DNA of 10,437 nt from Planctomycetota bacterium (lineage in GTDB: Bacteria > Planctomycetota > Phycisphaerae > Phycisphaerales > SM1A02), in the NCBI GenBank assembly GCA_009924765.1, contig RFQW01000030.1:1-10437 (forward strand). Reading direction: 5' to 3'. The notes beneath the pieces were generated by a model, which did no database searches, had not been told where the DNA came from, and saw nothing but the letters and a program-made list of their open reading frames with translations. The position numbers were made by a program, and so were the translations under genes. How positions within the stretch are numbered: the stretch's first letter is position 1; each line of letters begins with the position of its first letter. Of this stretch, positions 5,190 to 10,437 are shown piece after piece.

Positions 5190-7606
5190 ATGGCAGGAAT
5201 GGGCACGTGGACTACGCCATCGATGGATCGAAGGTGACCTTCACCTTCACCGATGTGGATGGCAAGAAGACCACGCAGACCTACACCGCTGGTGAGCGCA
5301 AGGGCGGCGGACAGCGAGGCGGCAAGCAGAATGGCGGCGGCCCTGGTGGTCGCGGCGGCAACGGTGATCGTCCGCCGCGCGATGGCGAGGATCGTCCGCG
5401 TGGCGATCGGCCAGGCGATGACAATCCACCACCGCCCCCACCACCCGAGGACGGCGGCGATGATCGACCTCCGCCGCGCGAGGGTGACAGCGCCCCAAGC
5501 GAGCCGCGCGCACCGAACGCATTTCCGTTCAGCAGCGCGGGCATCGGCGCGGATGGCTTGCTTGAAGCGAAGTACACCTGCGACGGCGACAGCGTTTCAC
5601 CGCCATTCGCGTGGAGCGACTTGCCCAAGGGCACCAAGAGTCTGGCGCTGGTCATGCATCACATTCCGGGTCCGGGCGGCGAGCCGCATGTGTACATCGT
5701 GAACTGGGGCATTCCTGCAAGCACCAAGAGCATTGCTGCGGGCGAGCACAAGCTTGGATCGTGGGGCGCCAACACCGTGAACGGTCAGGCGGAATACGCG
5801 CCGCCCTGCTCCAAGGGGCCGGGCGAGAAGGTGTACACCGTCACGCTGTTCGCGTTGAGCGCTGAGCCGAAGTTGCCAAGCGGCGGCAAGGTGACGCGCG
5901 ATGATCTGCTTGCCGCGATCAAGGACCTCACGCTTGGCAGTTCCGCCATCGATCTGCGCTATGCGCGCACGGGCACAGGCGACGCGAAGGGCGATCAGCC
6001 TCGCAAGGGTGGTGGCCAGGGTGGTGCTCGTGGCGGCAAGAAGGGTCAGGGTGGCGGACAAGGCGGAGGTCAGGGCGGCGGTCAGAGTGGTGGCCAGGGC
6101 GCAGGCCAAGGCAACGGCCAGGCGCGAGGCGGAAGCCAGAGTGGCAAGGGCGGACCGCAAGGCGAAGGTGGCAAGGGCGGGCTGCTTGCACAGATGACCG
6201 CGTTCCACACCGAAGTGCCGGCGCACGAATCCGACATCGTGCTGGTTCAGCCCACCGATCACTCGATCACCGCATCCGTGGCCGTGGCGAAACCCGCCGA
6301 GGCCTCGATCGAGTGGTGGAAGAAGGGCAGCGACGCGAAGTCGCGCTCGCCCATGATGACGGCGCGACCGGGGGATGTGGTCAAGATCGAACTCGGTGGA
6401 CTGCAGCCGTCAACCGAGTACCGCTACCGCCTGATGCTGAAGCCCATCGGCAGTGATGCGGCCAAGCCGGGCGAAGAGCACGGCTTTCGCACGCGCCCCG
6501 CCGCCGGCGCGCCCTTCACCTTCACCATCCAGGCCGACTCGCACCTGGATGCGAACATGGATCCCAAGGTGTACGAGCGCACGCTGGCCAACGCATTGGC
6601 CGACAAGCCCGACTTTCATGTGGACCTCGGCGACACCTTCATGACCGACAAGCGTCGTCAGGACTTTCATCAGGCCGAGCCGCAGTACGACGCGCAGCGC
6701 TGGTACTTCGGGCAGCTGTGCGCCGATGCCCCGCTGTTCATGGTGCTTGGCAACCACGACGGCGAGAAGGGTTCCGCGGGCAACAAGCCGGACGACATGG
6801 GGCCGTGGAGCTATCGCATGCGCACCGAGCGCTTTCCGGCGCCGGAGATCGGCAATGGCATGTACACCGGCCGCACGCGCATCGAGGACGGCCGCGGCGC
6901 CAACTACTACGCCTTCACGTGGGGCGATGCGCTGTGCGTGGTGCTGGACCCGTTCTGGCAGACCAATGATCGCGCGCGCGGCAGCGGGCGTGGCAGCGGC
7001 CCAGGCGAGGGCGGGCAACCCAAGGACGCGCTGAAGCCAGACGACAGCAGCTGGTCGTTCACGCTGGGCAAGCAGCAGTACGAATGGCTTGCCAAGACGC
7101 TGACCGACTCGAGGTCGAAGTACAAGTTCGTGTTCATCCACCATCTGGTGGGTGGCGTGGGCGGCACCGAGGCGCGTGGTGGCGTGGAAAGCGTGGGGCG
7201 GCAAGAACGCCGACGGCAGCGAGGGATTTGCCGAGCGCCGACCGGACTGGGCCATGCCCATCCACCAGCTGCTGGCGAAGAACGGCGTCAGCGCGGTGTT
7301 CCATGGCCACGATCACCTGTACGTGCAGAGCGAACGCGATGGCGTGATCTATCAGTGCGTGCCGCAGCCGGGCAACGCGCTGGGCGGCACGCGCAGCGCC
7401 GAGGAATATGGCTACGACTCGGGCACCATCTTCGGCAGTCCGGGCCACATGCGCGTGCGCGTGGGACCGGACAAGGCCACGGTCGACTTCGTTCGCTCGG
7501 CGCTGCAGGCGTCGGACAAGAGCGGTCGCAGCGAGCGCGAGGCCAACGGCGCGGTGGTGAAGAGCTACGACATCACGCCCAAGACTTCGTGACCGCCGCG
7601 GCTTGA
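5120..7606 (+). CDS. Downstream fragment as literally read: YHYH C-terminus, PEBP, PAP-N and start of phosphoesterase
   Basis: This is what a gene caller would report after the first lesion. The frame is open from well upstream; ATG 5120 is the first plausible start that does not overlap the authentic YHYH frame. The product would begin MRGAKITGF, inside the YHYH C-terminal extension, and lack a signal peptide and a Shine-Dalgarno, so it is unlikely to be a real independent gene. It carries PEBP and most of the phosphoesterase. At about 7190 it leaves the true frame, and the last 135 or so codons to 7606 are Arg-rich nonsense. The authentic end, with FHGHDH, is in the other frame (7152-7592). 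Confidence 0.4.
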   Translation: MRGAKITGFKQTAPKAWSLTYQVNGRNGHVDYAIDGSKVTFTFTDVDGKKTTQTYTAGERKGGGQRGGKQNGGGPGGRGGNGDRPPRDGEDRPRGDRPGDDNPPPPPPPEDGGDDRPPPREGDSAPSEPRAPNAFPFSSAGIGADGLLEAKYTCDGDSVSPPFAWSDLPKGTKSLALVMHHIPGPGGEPHVYIVNWGIPASTKSIAAGEHKLGSWGANTVNGQAEYAPPCSKGPGEKVYTVTLFALSAEPKLPSGGKVTRDDLLAAIKDLTLGSSAIDLRYARTGTGDAKGDQPRKGGGQGGARGGKKGQGGGQGGGQGGGQSGGQGAGQGNGQARGGSQSGKGGPQGEGGKGGLLAQMTAFHTEVPAHESDIVLVQPTDHSITASVAVAKPAEASIEWWKKGSDAKSRSPMMTARPGDVVKIELGGLQPSTEYRYRLMLKPIGSDAAKPGEEHGFRTRPAAGAPFTFTIQADSHLDANMDPKVYERTLANALADKPDFHVDLGDTFMTDKRRQDFHQAEPQYDAQRWYFGQLCADAPLFMVLGNHDGEKGSAGNKPDDMGPWSYRMRTERFPAPEIGNGMYTGRTRIEDGRGANYYAFTWGDALCVVLDPFWQTNDRARGSGRGSGPGEGGQPKDALKPDDSSWSFTLGKQQYEWLAKTLTDSRSKYKFVFIHHLVGGVGGTEARGGVESVGRQERRRQRGICRAPTGLGHAHPPAAGEERRQRGVPWPRSPVRAERTRWRDLSVRAAAGQRAGRHAQRRGIWLRLGHHLRQSGPHARARGTGQGHGRLRSLGAAGVGQERSQRARGQRRGGEELRHHAQDFVTAAA
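5300..5509 (+). repeat. Gly/Asp/Pro-rich interdomain linker
   Basis: About 70 codons of low complexity link the YHYH extension to the PEBP domain. A Gly-rich stretch (KGGGQRGGKQNGGG) leads to alternating charged units such as RPPRDGEDRPRGDRPGDD, then seven prolines and EDGGDDRPPPREG. It is probably disordered and extended. The open frame and local coding character confirm it was translated in frame 2. Confidence 0.75.
5513..5975 (+). other. PEBP (YbhB/YbcL, Raf-kinase-inhibitor-like) domain within the broken fusion gene
   Basis: The segment from PNAFPFSSAG to LRYARTG spans about 155 residues, the usual size for bacterial PEBP proteins. It has YTCDGDSVSPPFAW, LPKGTKSLALVM, the following H-V-Y strand with NWGIPAS, NTVNGQAEYAPPCSKGPG, VYTVTLFALSAEPKLP and a helix with DDLLAAIKDLTL. 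Canonical PEBPs have a DPDAP motif and a second His in the anion pocket. Here the first is replaced by MHHIPGPGG and the second region reads SKGPGEKVYT. This may be a lineage variant or a changed ligand site. Bacterial PEBPs have no settled biochemical role. Confidence 0.82.
5976..6185 (+). repeat. Gly/Gln-rich degenerate tandem repeat (interdomain linker)
   Basis: About 70 codons are dominated by Gly and Gln in units such as GGGQ, GGGQGGGQ and GAGQGNGQ, with interspersed Lys, Arg and Ser. The DNA is a degenerate GGNGGNCAG-type repeat. It separates the PEBP domain from the phosphatase half. The frame is intact across it despite the obvious risk of slippage. Confidence 0.8.
6200..7592 (+). other. 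Purple-acid-phosphatase-like N-terminal domain plus metallophosphoesterase, second half frameshifted
   Basis: After the linker, a beta-sandwich-like domain (about 6233-6505) contains VLVQPTDHSI and GLQPSTEYRYRLML, as in the N-terminal domain of purple acid phosphatases. The calcineurin-like core then shows the expected metal-ligand motifs in order: D-S-H (codons 6536-6544), LGD (6626-6634), GNHD (Asn codon 6752-6754) and FIHH (about 7130-7141). After a frame change, FHGHDH (7299-7316) follows, so all five blocks exist in the DNA but in two frames. The reaction would be hydrolysis of a phosphomonoester or diester at a two-metal site outside the cytoplasm; the substrate is unknown. The last portion lies in frame 3 from about 7194 to the TGA at 7590. 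Confidence 0.82.
7182..7200 (+). other. Second frameshift site within GCGTGG repeats
   Basis: Frame 2 is authentic up to GGVES (ending about 7192); frame 3 is authentic from WGGKNADG (from 7194). Four copies of GCGTGG occur at 7155, 7174, 7182 and 7191, and a GGGG run at 7195-7198. Either one extra G in the run or loss of 3n+2 bases between repeats explains the shift. Removing one G gives GGVESVGGKNADG. Confidence 0.7.
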
Positions 7607-7631
7607 TGTTTGGATGCGCGCTGCAATCGAC

Positions 7632-7637
7632 TACGCT
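7632..7637 (+). promoter_or_regulatory. Putative -10 element (TACGCT within CTACGCT) for the S1/P1 nuclease gene
   Basis: TACGCT ends 6 nt before the ATG at 7644, so initiation a few bases downstream would put the start codon at or next to the 5' end. No Shine-Dalgarno is present, which fits a leaderless message. A weak TTTGGA lies at 7609-7614, 17 bp upstream. This is a prediction from sequence only. Confidence 0.35.
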
Positions 7638-7643
7638 GCGTGC

Positions 7644-8456
7644 ATGCGCCACATCGCCGCGATCACCCTTCTGCTTCTCGCCCGAACATGCTTCGCCTGG
7701 GGCGGCGAAGGGCACCGCATCGTGGGCGCCATCGCCGCAGCGCAGCTGGACAAGCAGACCGCCAAGGCCGTGGCCGAACTGCTGGATGACGAGACCGTGG
7801 CCGACGCCGCGTGCTGGGCCGACGAGGTGCGCAGCGACAAGCAGTACGACTGGATCAAGCCGCTGCACTACATCAACGTGCCGCGCGGAGCGACCAGCGT
7901 GGACATGCAGCGTGACGGCGCCAAGGGCGAACAGGTGGTGTCGAGCATCGCCAAGTACCGCGACATCCTGAAGGACACCAGCCGGCCGAAGGCGGAGCGC
8001 GCCCAGGCGCTGAAGCTGCTGCTGCACTTCGTGGGCGATGTGCACCAGCCCATGCATGTCTCGTTCAAGGAGGATCTGGGCGGCAACAAGCTCACCGTGA
8101 CCAGCTTCGGCAAGAAGTCGAACATGCACAAGGTGTGGGACACCGACCTGATCCAGCGCCGACTGCGCGACACCAAGGGCGGCTGGGCCACCATGAGCGC
8201 CGATCTGCGGCAGGCCATCACCGACGATCAGCGCAAGGCATGGGCGGCAAGCACCAATCCGGTGGACTGGGCCAACGAGTCCTTCGCCATCACGGTGCAG
8301 CTGTATGCCAAGGCCCCGGGCAACGACGGCGTGAACGACGACTACTACAAGCAGTGGAGCCCCACGCTGAACGCGCGCCTGCAGGCTGCCGGCGTGCGGC
8401 TGGGTGCCCTGCTGAACGACACGCTGAAGGCGCCGGCTTCGCCCAAGAAGCCCTGA
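7644..8456 (+). CDS. Secreted S1/P1-family zinc nuclease
   Basis: The 270-residue precursor has a signal peptide, MRHIAAITLLLLARTCFA, predicted to be cut just before Trp19. That matters because family members bind zinc through the N-terminal Trp itself. All nine ligands of the trinuclear zinc site are visible: Trp19 and His24 (WGGEGH), Asp60 (CWADEV), His75 (LHYIN), His128, Asp132 and His138 (HFVGDVHQPMH), His162 and Asp166 (MHKVWD). Characterised relatives cleave single-stranded DNA and RNA to 5'-nucleotides and remove 3' phosphates. An intact ligand set suggests an active enzyme outside the cytoplasm. The ATG at 7644 is preferred over in-frame 7614 because the signal peptide starts there and cleavage exposes Trp. 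The gene starts 51 bp after the phosphoesterase stop. The pairing suggests nucleic-acid or phosphate scavenging, which is inference. Confidence 0.93.
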   Translation: MRHIAAITLLLLARTCFAWGGEGHRIVGAIAAAQLDKQTAKAVAELLDDETVADAACWADEVRSDKQYDWIKPLHYINVPRGATSVDMQRDGAKGEQVVSSIAKYRDILKDTSRPKAERAQALKLLLHFVGDVHQPMHVSFKEDLGGNKLTVTSFGKKSNMHKVWDTDLIQRRLRDTKGGWATMSADLRQAITDDQRKAWAASTNPVDWANESFAITVQLYAKAPGNDGVNDDYYKQWSPTLNARLQAAGVRLGALLNDTLKAPASPKKP

Positions 8457-8470
8457 GTGCGTGCCTCGGC

Positions 8471-8495
8471 CGGGCGCGCGCCTTGCGCGGGCCCG
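8471..8495 (+). terminator. GC-rich stem-loop just after the nuclease stop codon
   Basis: CGGGC, a G:G mismatch and CGCG pair with CGCG and GCCCG around a five-base loop (8481-8485). This gives nine G:C pairs, 14 nt past the TGA. No T-run follows, so it is not a classical intrinsic terminator; it may aid termination or stabilise the 3' end. Confidence 0.4.
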
Positions 8496-8680
8496 CATGG
8501 AACACGACCAGCACAATCGGTCCGGCGCTCGGCAACCATAACTCCCTGTGGCGCGAAGAAATATCGTGAAGTTCTTGCGCGGGTCCGTCCCGGTCCCGCG
8601 ATCGAAAGCAACGATCTCCGTCACGCGTCTCGACAATTCCCAGTGCGGCAACTCGCCGCCAGCATCCTGAAAGGATCGCC
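8496..8680 (+). promoter_or_regulatory. Non-coding leader/promoter region of the peroxidase gene
   Basis: This stretch has no credible gene. It is somewhat more AT-rich around 8540-8580 (CATAACTC, GAAATATCGTGAAG), where a promoter would fit, but I cannot assign -35 and -10 boxes. A 6-bp inverted repeat, CGCGGG/CCCGCG (8578-8583 and 8595-8600), could form a small leader hairpin. The gene's ribosome-binding site is at the right end. Confidence 0.35.
8670..8675 (+). promoter_or_regulatory. Ribosome-binding site (AAAGGA) of the peroxidase gene
   Basis: AAAGGA sits 5 nt before the ATG at 8681. It is the best Shine-Dalgarno match in the window and decides the start in favour of 8681 over later in-frame ATGs at 8780-8786. 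Confidence 0.6.
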
Positions 8681-10437
8681 ATGGACACGAACTCATCAAT
8701 CGTTCGAAAGCTGTCTCACGCGCTGGTTGGACACGGTTTCAGTGGCGTTGGAGGAAGCGCCACGCGCATCGTGGCCGGCATGATGATGACCGGGCTGATG
8801 GTGGCAGCGACCGGGCCCGCATCCGATGCCGTGGGGCAGCGTATCGACCCAGCCATCGCCAATTCACGCACGGGTTGGCGGCAGGCCGGCAAGGCGCACG
8901 CAACCAGCGCGACGGCTGCACCGCGCAAGCCCGCGGCGGCCACTGCAGGCGGACCAGAATTCCGATCGCTCGATGGCAGCGGCAACAACCTCACCAATCG
9001 CGCCTGGGGCTCGGCGGGCACCGATTACCTGCGCGAAGGCAGCGGCGCCAGATACGGCGACGGCATCTCCACCCCCGCAGGCGCCAAGCGCCCCAGCGCG
9101 CGCGCCATCAGCAACGCGCTGGTGGATCAGGCCGGTGCAACCACCGCCGATGAACGCGGCCTGTCGACCTGCTGGTACGAGTTCGGGCAGTTCCTCGATC
9201 ACGACATCGGCCTCGCCGCGGCGGGCTTCACCGAGGCCTTCGACATCACCGTGCCCACCGGCGACGTGTGGTTCGACCCGGCTTCCACCGGAACCAAGAA
9301 GATCTGGATGGATCGCTCGGCCTTCAACCCGGCCACCGGCACCAAGTCGCCGCGTCAGCAGGTGAACAAGGTCAGCGCGTTCATCGACGCCTCGCAGGTG
9401 TACGGCGTGGATGCCGCACGCGCGGCGTGGCTGCGCGCCGGCACCGGCGGCCGCATGAAGGTGCGAACCACCGAGCAGGGCGACATGCTGCCACTGAACG
9501 ACGGCACGCAGGCCAACGACGACGCGGTTGGCAACGCCCCCACCACGCTGATCGTGGCCGGTGATGTGCGTGCCAACGAGCAGCCGGGCCTCACCACGCT
9601 TCAGACCGTGTTCGTGCGCGAGCACAACCTGCACGCCGACGCCATCGCCAAGCGCAACCCCACCTGGAACGACGAGCGCGTGTTCCAGGAGGCGCGACGC
9701 ATCGTGATCGCCGAGATGCAGGTGATCGTGACCAGGGAATTCCTGCCGGCACTTCTCGGCCGACAGCTGCCGCCCTACCGCGGCTACCGCAACAACGTGA
9801 ACCCGGGCATCAGCAACGCCTTCGCCACCGCGGCCTATCGCAACGGACACTCCATGGTGGGGCCGGACATCGGCATCGTGGACGCCAACTTCGAGGAGAT
9901 CGACTCGCTGCCGCTGCAGAACGTGTTCTTCAACCCCGGCGTCATTCCATCCGTGGGCGGCATCGATGCCTTCGTGCGCTACTTCGCCATCGACACGCAG
10001 CAGGCAACCGACACGCAGATCGTGGATCCACTGCGCAACTTCCTGTTCGGCCCTCCCGGGTCGGGTGGCTTCGACCTGGGTGCGCTGAACATCCAGCGCG
10101 GGCGTGATCACGGTCTGCCCGACTACAACACCATGCGCGCCGACTTCGGCATGCCACGCGTGCGCAACTTCGGACAGATCACCACCAACACGGCCATCGC
10201 CGACGCGCTGAAGTCGCTGTACGGATCGGTGGACAACATCGATCCCTGGGTGGGCCTGCTGGCCGAGGATCATGTGGCGGGTGCCAGCGTGGGTCCCTCC
10301 GCCATGGCCATCATCACCAACCAGTTCACGCGTCTGCGCGATGGCGACCGCTTCTGGTACCAGAACGGACAGTTCCCCAAGCAGCAGCTCGAGACAATCG
10401 AGGCCACGCGCCTGTCGGACATCCTGATGCGCACCAC
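8681..10437 (+). CDS. Animal-type haem peroxidase (PF03098), secreted, 3'-partial
   Basis: 585 codons are open to the window edge with no stop. The N-terminus has a long polar stretch, then a hydrophobic segment (about 30-44) ending in GPASDA, consistent with an export signal having an unusually long n-region. The peroxidase domain begins near EFRSLDGSGNNLTN (93-106). Key elements, aligned by eye to myeloperoxidase, are FLDHD (Asp173, distal His174, Ca-binding Asp175), FIDASQVYG (234-242), GDVRANEQPG (catalytic Arg297; Glu300 where the haem ester Glu lies; Gln301 where myeloperoxidase has Met), REHNLH (313-318), AYRNGH (proximal His390), NIQRGRDHGLPDYN (470-483), DPWVGLLAED (521-530) and RLRDGDRFWY (551-560). 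The enzyme should oxidise halides or organic substrates with hydrogen peroxide; the actual substrate is unknown. Any C-terminal anchor or extra domain is off the window. Confidence 0.95.
   Translation, partial: MDTNSSIVRKLSHALVGHGFSGVGGSATRIVAGMMMTGLMVAATGPASDAVGQRIDPAIANSRTGWRQAGKAHATSATAAPRKPAAATAGGPEFRSLDGSGNNLTNRAWGSAGTDYLREGSGARYGDGISTPAGAKRPSARAISNALVDQAGATTADERGLSTCWYEFGQFLDHDIGLAAAGFTEAFDITVPTGDVWFDPASTGTKKIWMDRSAFNPATGTKSPRQQVNKVSAFIDASQVYGVDAARAAWLRAGTGGRMKVRTTEQGDMLPLNDGTQANDDAVGNAPTTLIVAGDVRANEQPGLTTLQTVFVREHNLHADAIAKRNPTWNDERVFQEARRIVIAEMQVIVTREFLPALLGRQLPPYRGYRNNVNPGISNAFATAAYRNGHSMVGPDIGIVDANFEEIDSLPLQNVFFNPGVIPSVGGIDAFVRYFAIDTQQATDTQIVDPLRNFLFGPPGSGGFDLGALNIQRGRDHGLPDYNTMRADFGMPRVRNFGQITTNTAIADALKSLYGSVDNIDPWVGLLAEDHVAGASVGPSAMAIITNQFTRLRDGDRFWYQNGQFPKQQLETIEATRLSDILMRT

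Larger units (their letters stand above)
4035..7592 (+). pseudogene. Giant secreted SHD1-YHYH-PEBP-metallophosphoesterase gene broken by two frameshifts
   Basis: Coding signal and recognisable domains run without a break from 4035 to 7592, but the frame changes twice: frame 3 to about 5053, frame 2 to about 7190, frame 3 to the TGA at 7590-7592. Repaired, it encodes about 1,180 residues. In order these are a signal peptide (MTPDARRILCGLTL through PSLA), an SHD1-like domain (residues 40-96), a YHYH domain (PF14240) and its C-terminal extension, a Pro/Gly/Asp-rich linker, a PEBP (YbhB/YbcL-like) domain, a Gly/Gln linker, a purple-acid-phosphatase-like N-terminal domain and a metallophosphoesterase. 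The first frame change coincides with a perfect 14-bp tandem duplication; the second lies in GCGTGG repeats. GC-rich third positions are kept throughout, so the lesions look recent or technical. As read, translation ends at 5189. A fused ancestor is favoured over separate genes because the YHYH C-terminal extension and the phosphoesterase are each split mid-domain. Confidence 0.82.

Noticed and set aside
5976..6185. A CRISPR-like or satellite repeat in the GGNGGNCAG stretch
   Set aside because: The units are short, degenerate, in frame and encode a Gly/Gln linker. There are no spacers or palindromic repeats.
4035..7592. Programmed frameshifting as the explanation for the two frame changes
   Set aside because: There is no slippery heptamer or clear pseudoknot at either site. 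A perfect tandem duplication explains the first, and a repeat-linked indel explains the second.
7614..7643. Upstream ATG start for the S1/P1 nuclease
   Set aside because: It would bury the signal peptide behind MRAAIDYAAC. Starting at 7644 gives a clean signal with cleavage just before the zinc-binding Trp.
7134..8699. A 521-codon open frame on the minus strand
   Set aside because: It is antisense to the phosphoesterase end and the S1/P1 nuclease, both well supported. No domain or signal peptide is visible in the antisense product.
8864..10273. A 469-codon open frame on the minus strand
   Set aside because: It is antisense to the peroxidase gene, whose conserved motifs fill the plus frame. 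The antisense translation is His/Val/Gly/Arg-rich with no recognisable domain, a usual effect of high GC at third positions.

Overview
The window is a dense, high-GC stretch of bacterial chromosome. The best taxonomic guess is Planctomycetota, possibly a Phycisphaerae-like lineage. This rests on gene content only: a tricorn-type protease, an SHD1 domain joined to a YHYH domain, a short PEBP domain with a planctomycete-like motif variant, a secreted S1/P1 nuclease and a bacterial animal-type haem peroxidase. Shine-Dalgarno sequences are weak or absent before several genes. I see no tRNA, rRNA, CRISPR array, transposase, integrase or phage gene.

Layout. (1) 1-1926 (+): the C-terminal part of a tricorn-like S41 protease, open at the left edge, with a Lys/Asp-rich linker and an intact catalytic core. 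(2) 1993-3291 (-): a six-helix membrane protein of unknown function, preceded on its own strand by a RimJ/RimL-type GNAT acetyltransferase. (3) 3389-3889 (+): a second, unrelated GNAT acetyltransferase, divergent from the first across 97 bp. (4) 4035-7592 (+): one very large secreted multidomain gene, broken by two frameshifts. Its repaired order is signal peptide, SHD1, YHYH, PEBP (YbhB/YbcL-like), a Gly/Gln linker, a purple-acid-phosphatase-like N-terminal domain and a metallophosphoesterase. (5) 7644-8456 (+): a secreted S1/P1-family nuclease with all nine zinc ligands. (6) 8681 to beyond 10437 (+): a secreted animal-type haem peroxidase that runs off the right edge.

The most striking observation is the state of the giant gene. 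The first frame change coincides exactly with a perfect 14-bp tandem duplication (5040-5053 = 5054-5067). Removing one copy restores a continuous YHYH C-terminus. The second change lies at about 7188-7199, inside a cluster of GCGTGG repeats just after the FIHH motif of the phosphoesterase. Codon use and domain integrity on both sides suggest recent events or assembly errors rather than old decay.

Functionally, items 4-6 look like a set of exported enzymes: a nuclease producing 5'-nucleotides, a phosphoesterase that could release phosphate, and a peroxidase. A shared role in extracellular nucleic-acid or phosphorus scavenging is an inference. Separately, three genes have a CTACNCT element close upstream of the start codon (6, 8 and 17 nt away), which suggests a lineage-specific -10 box with leaderless or very short-leader transcripts.
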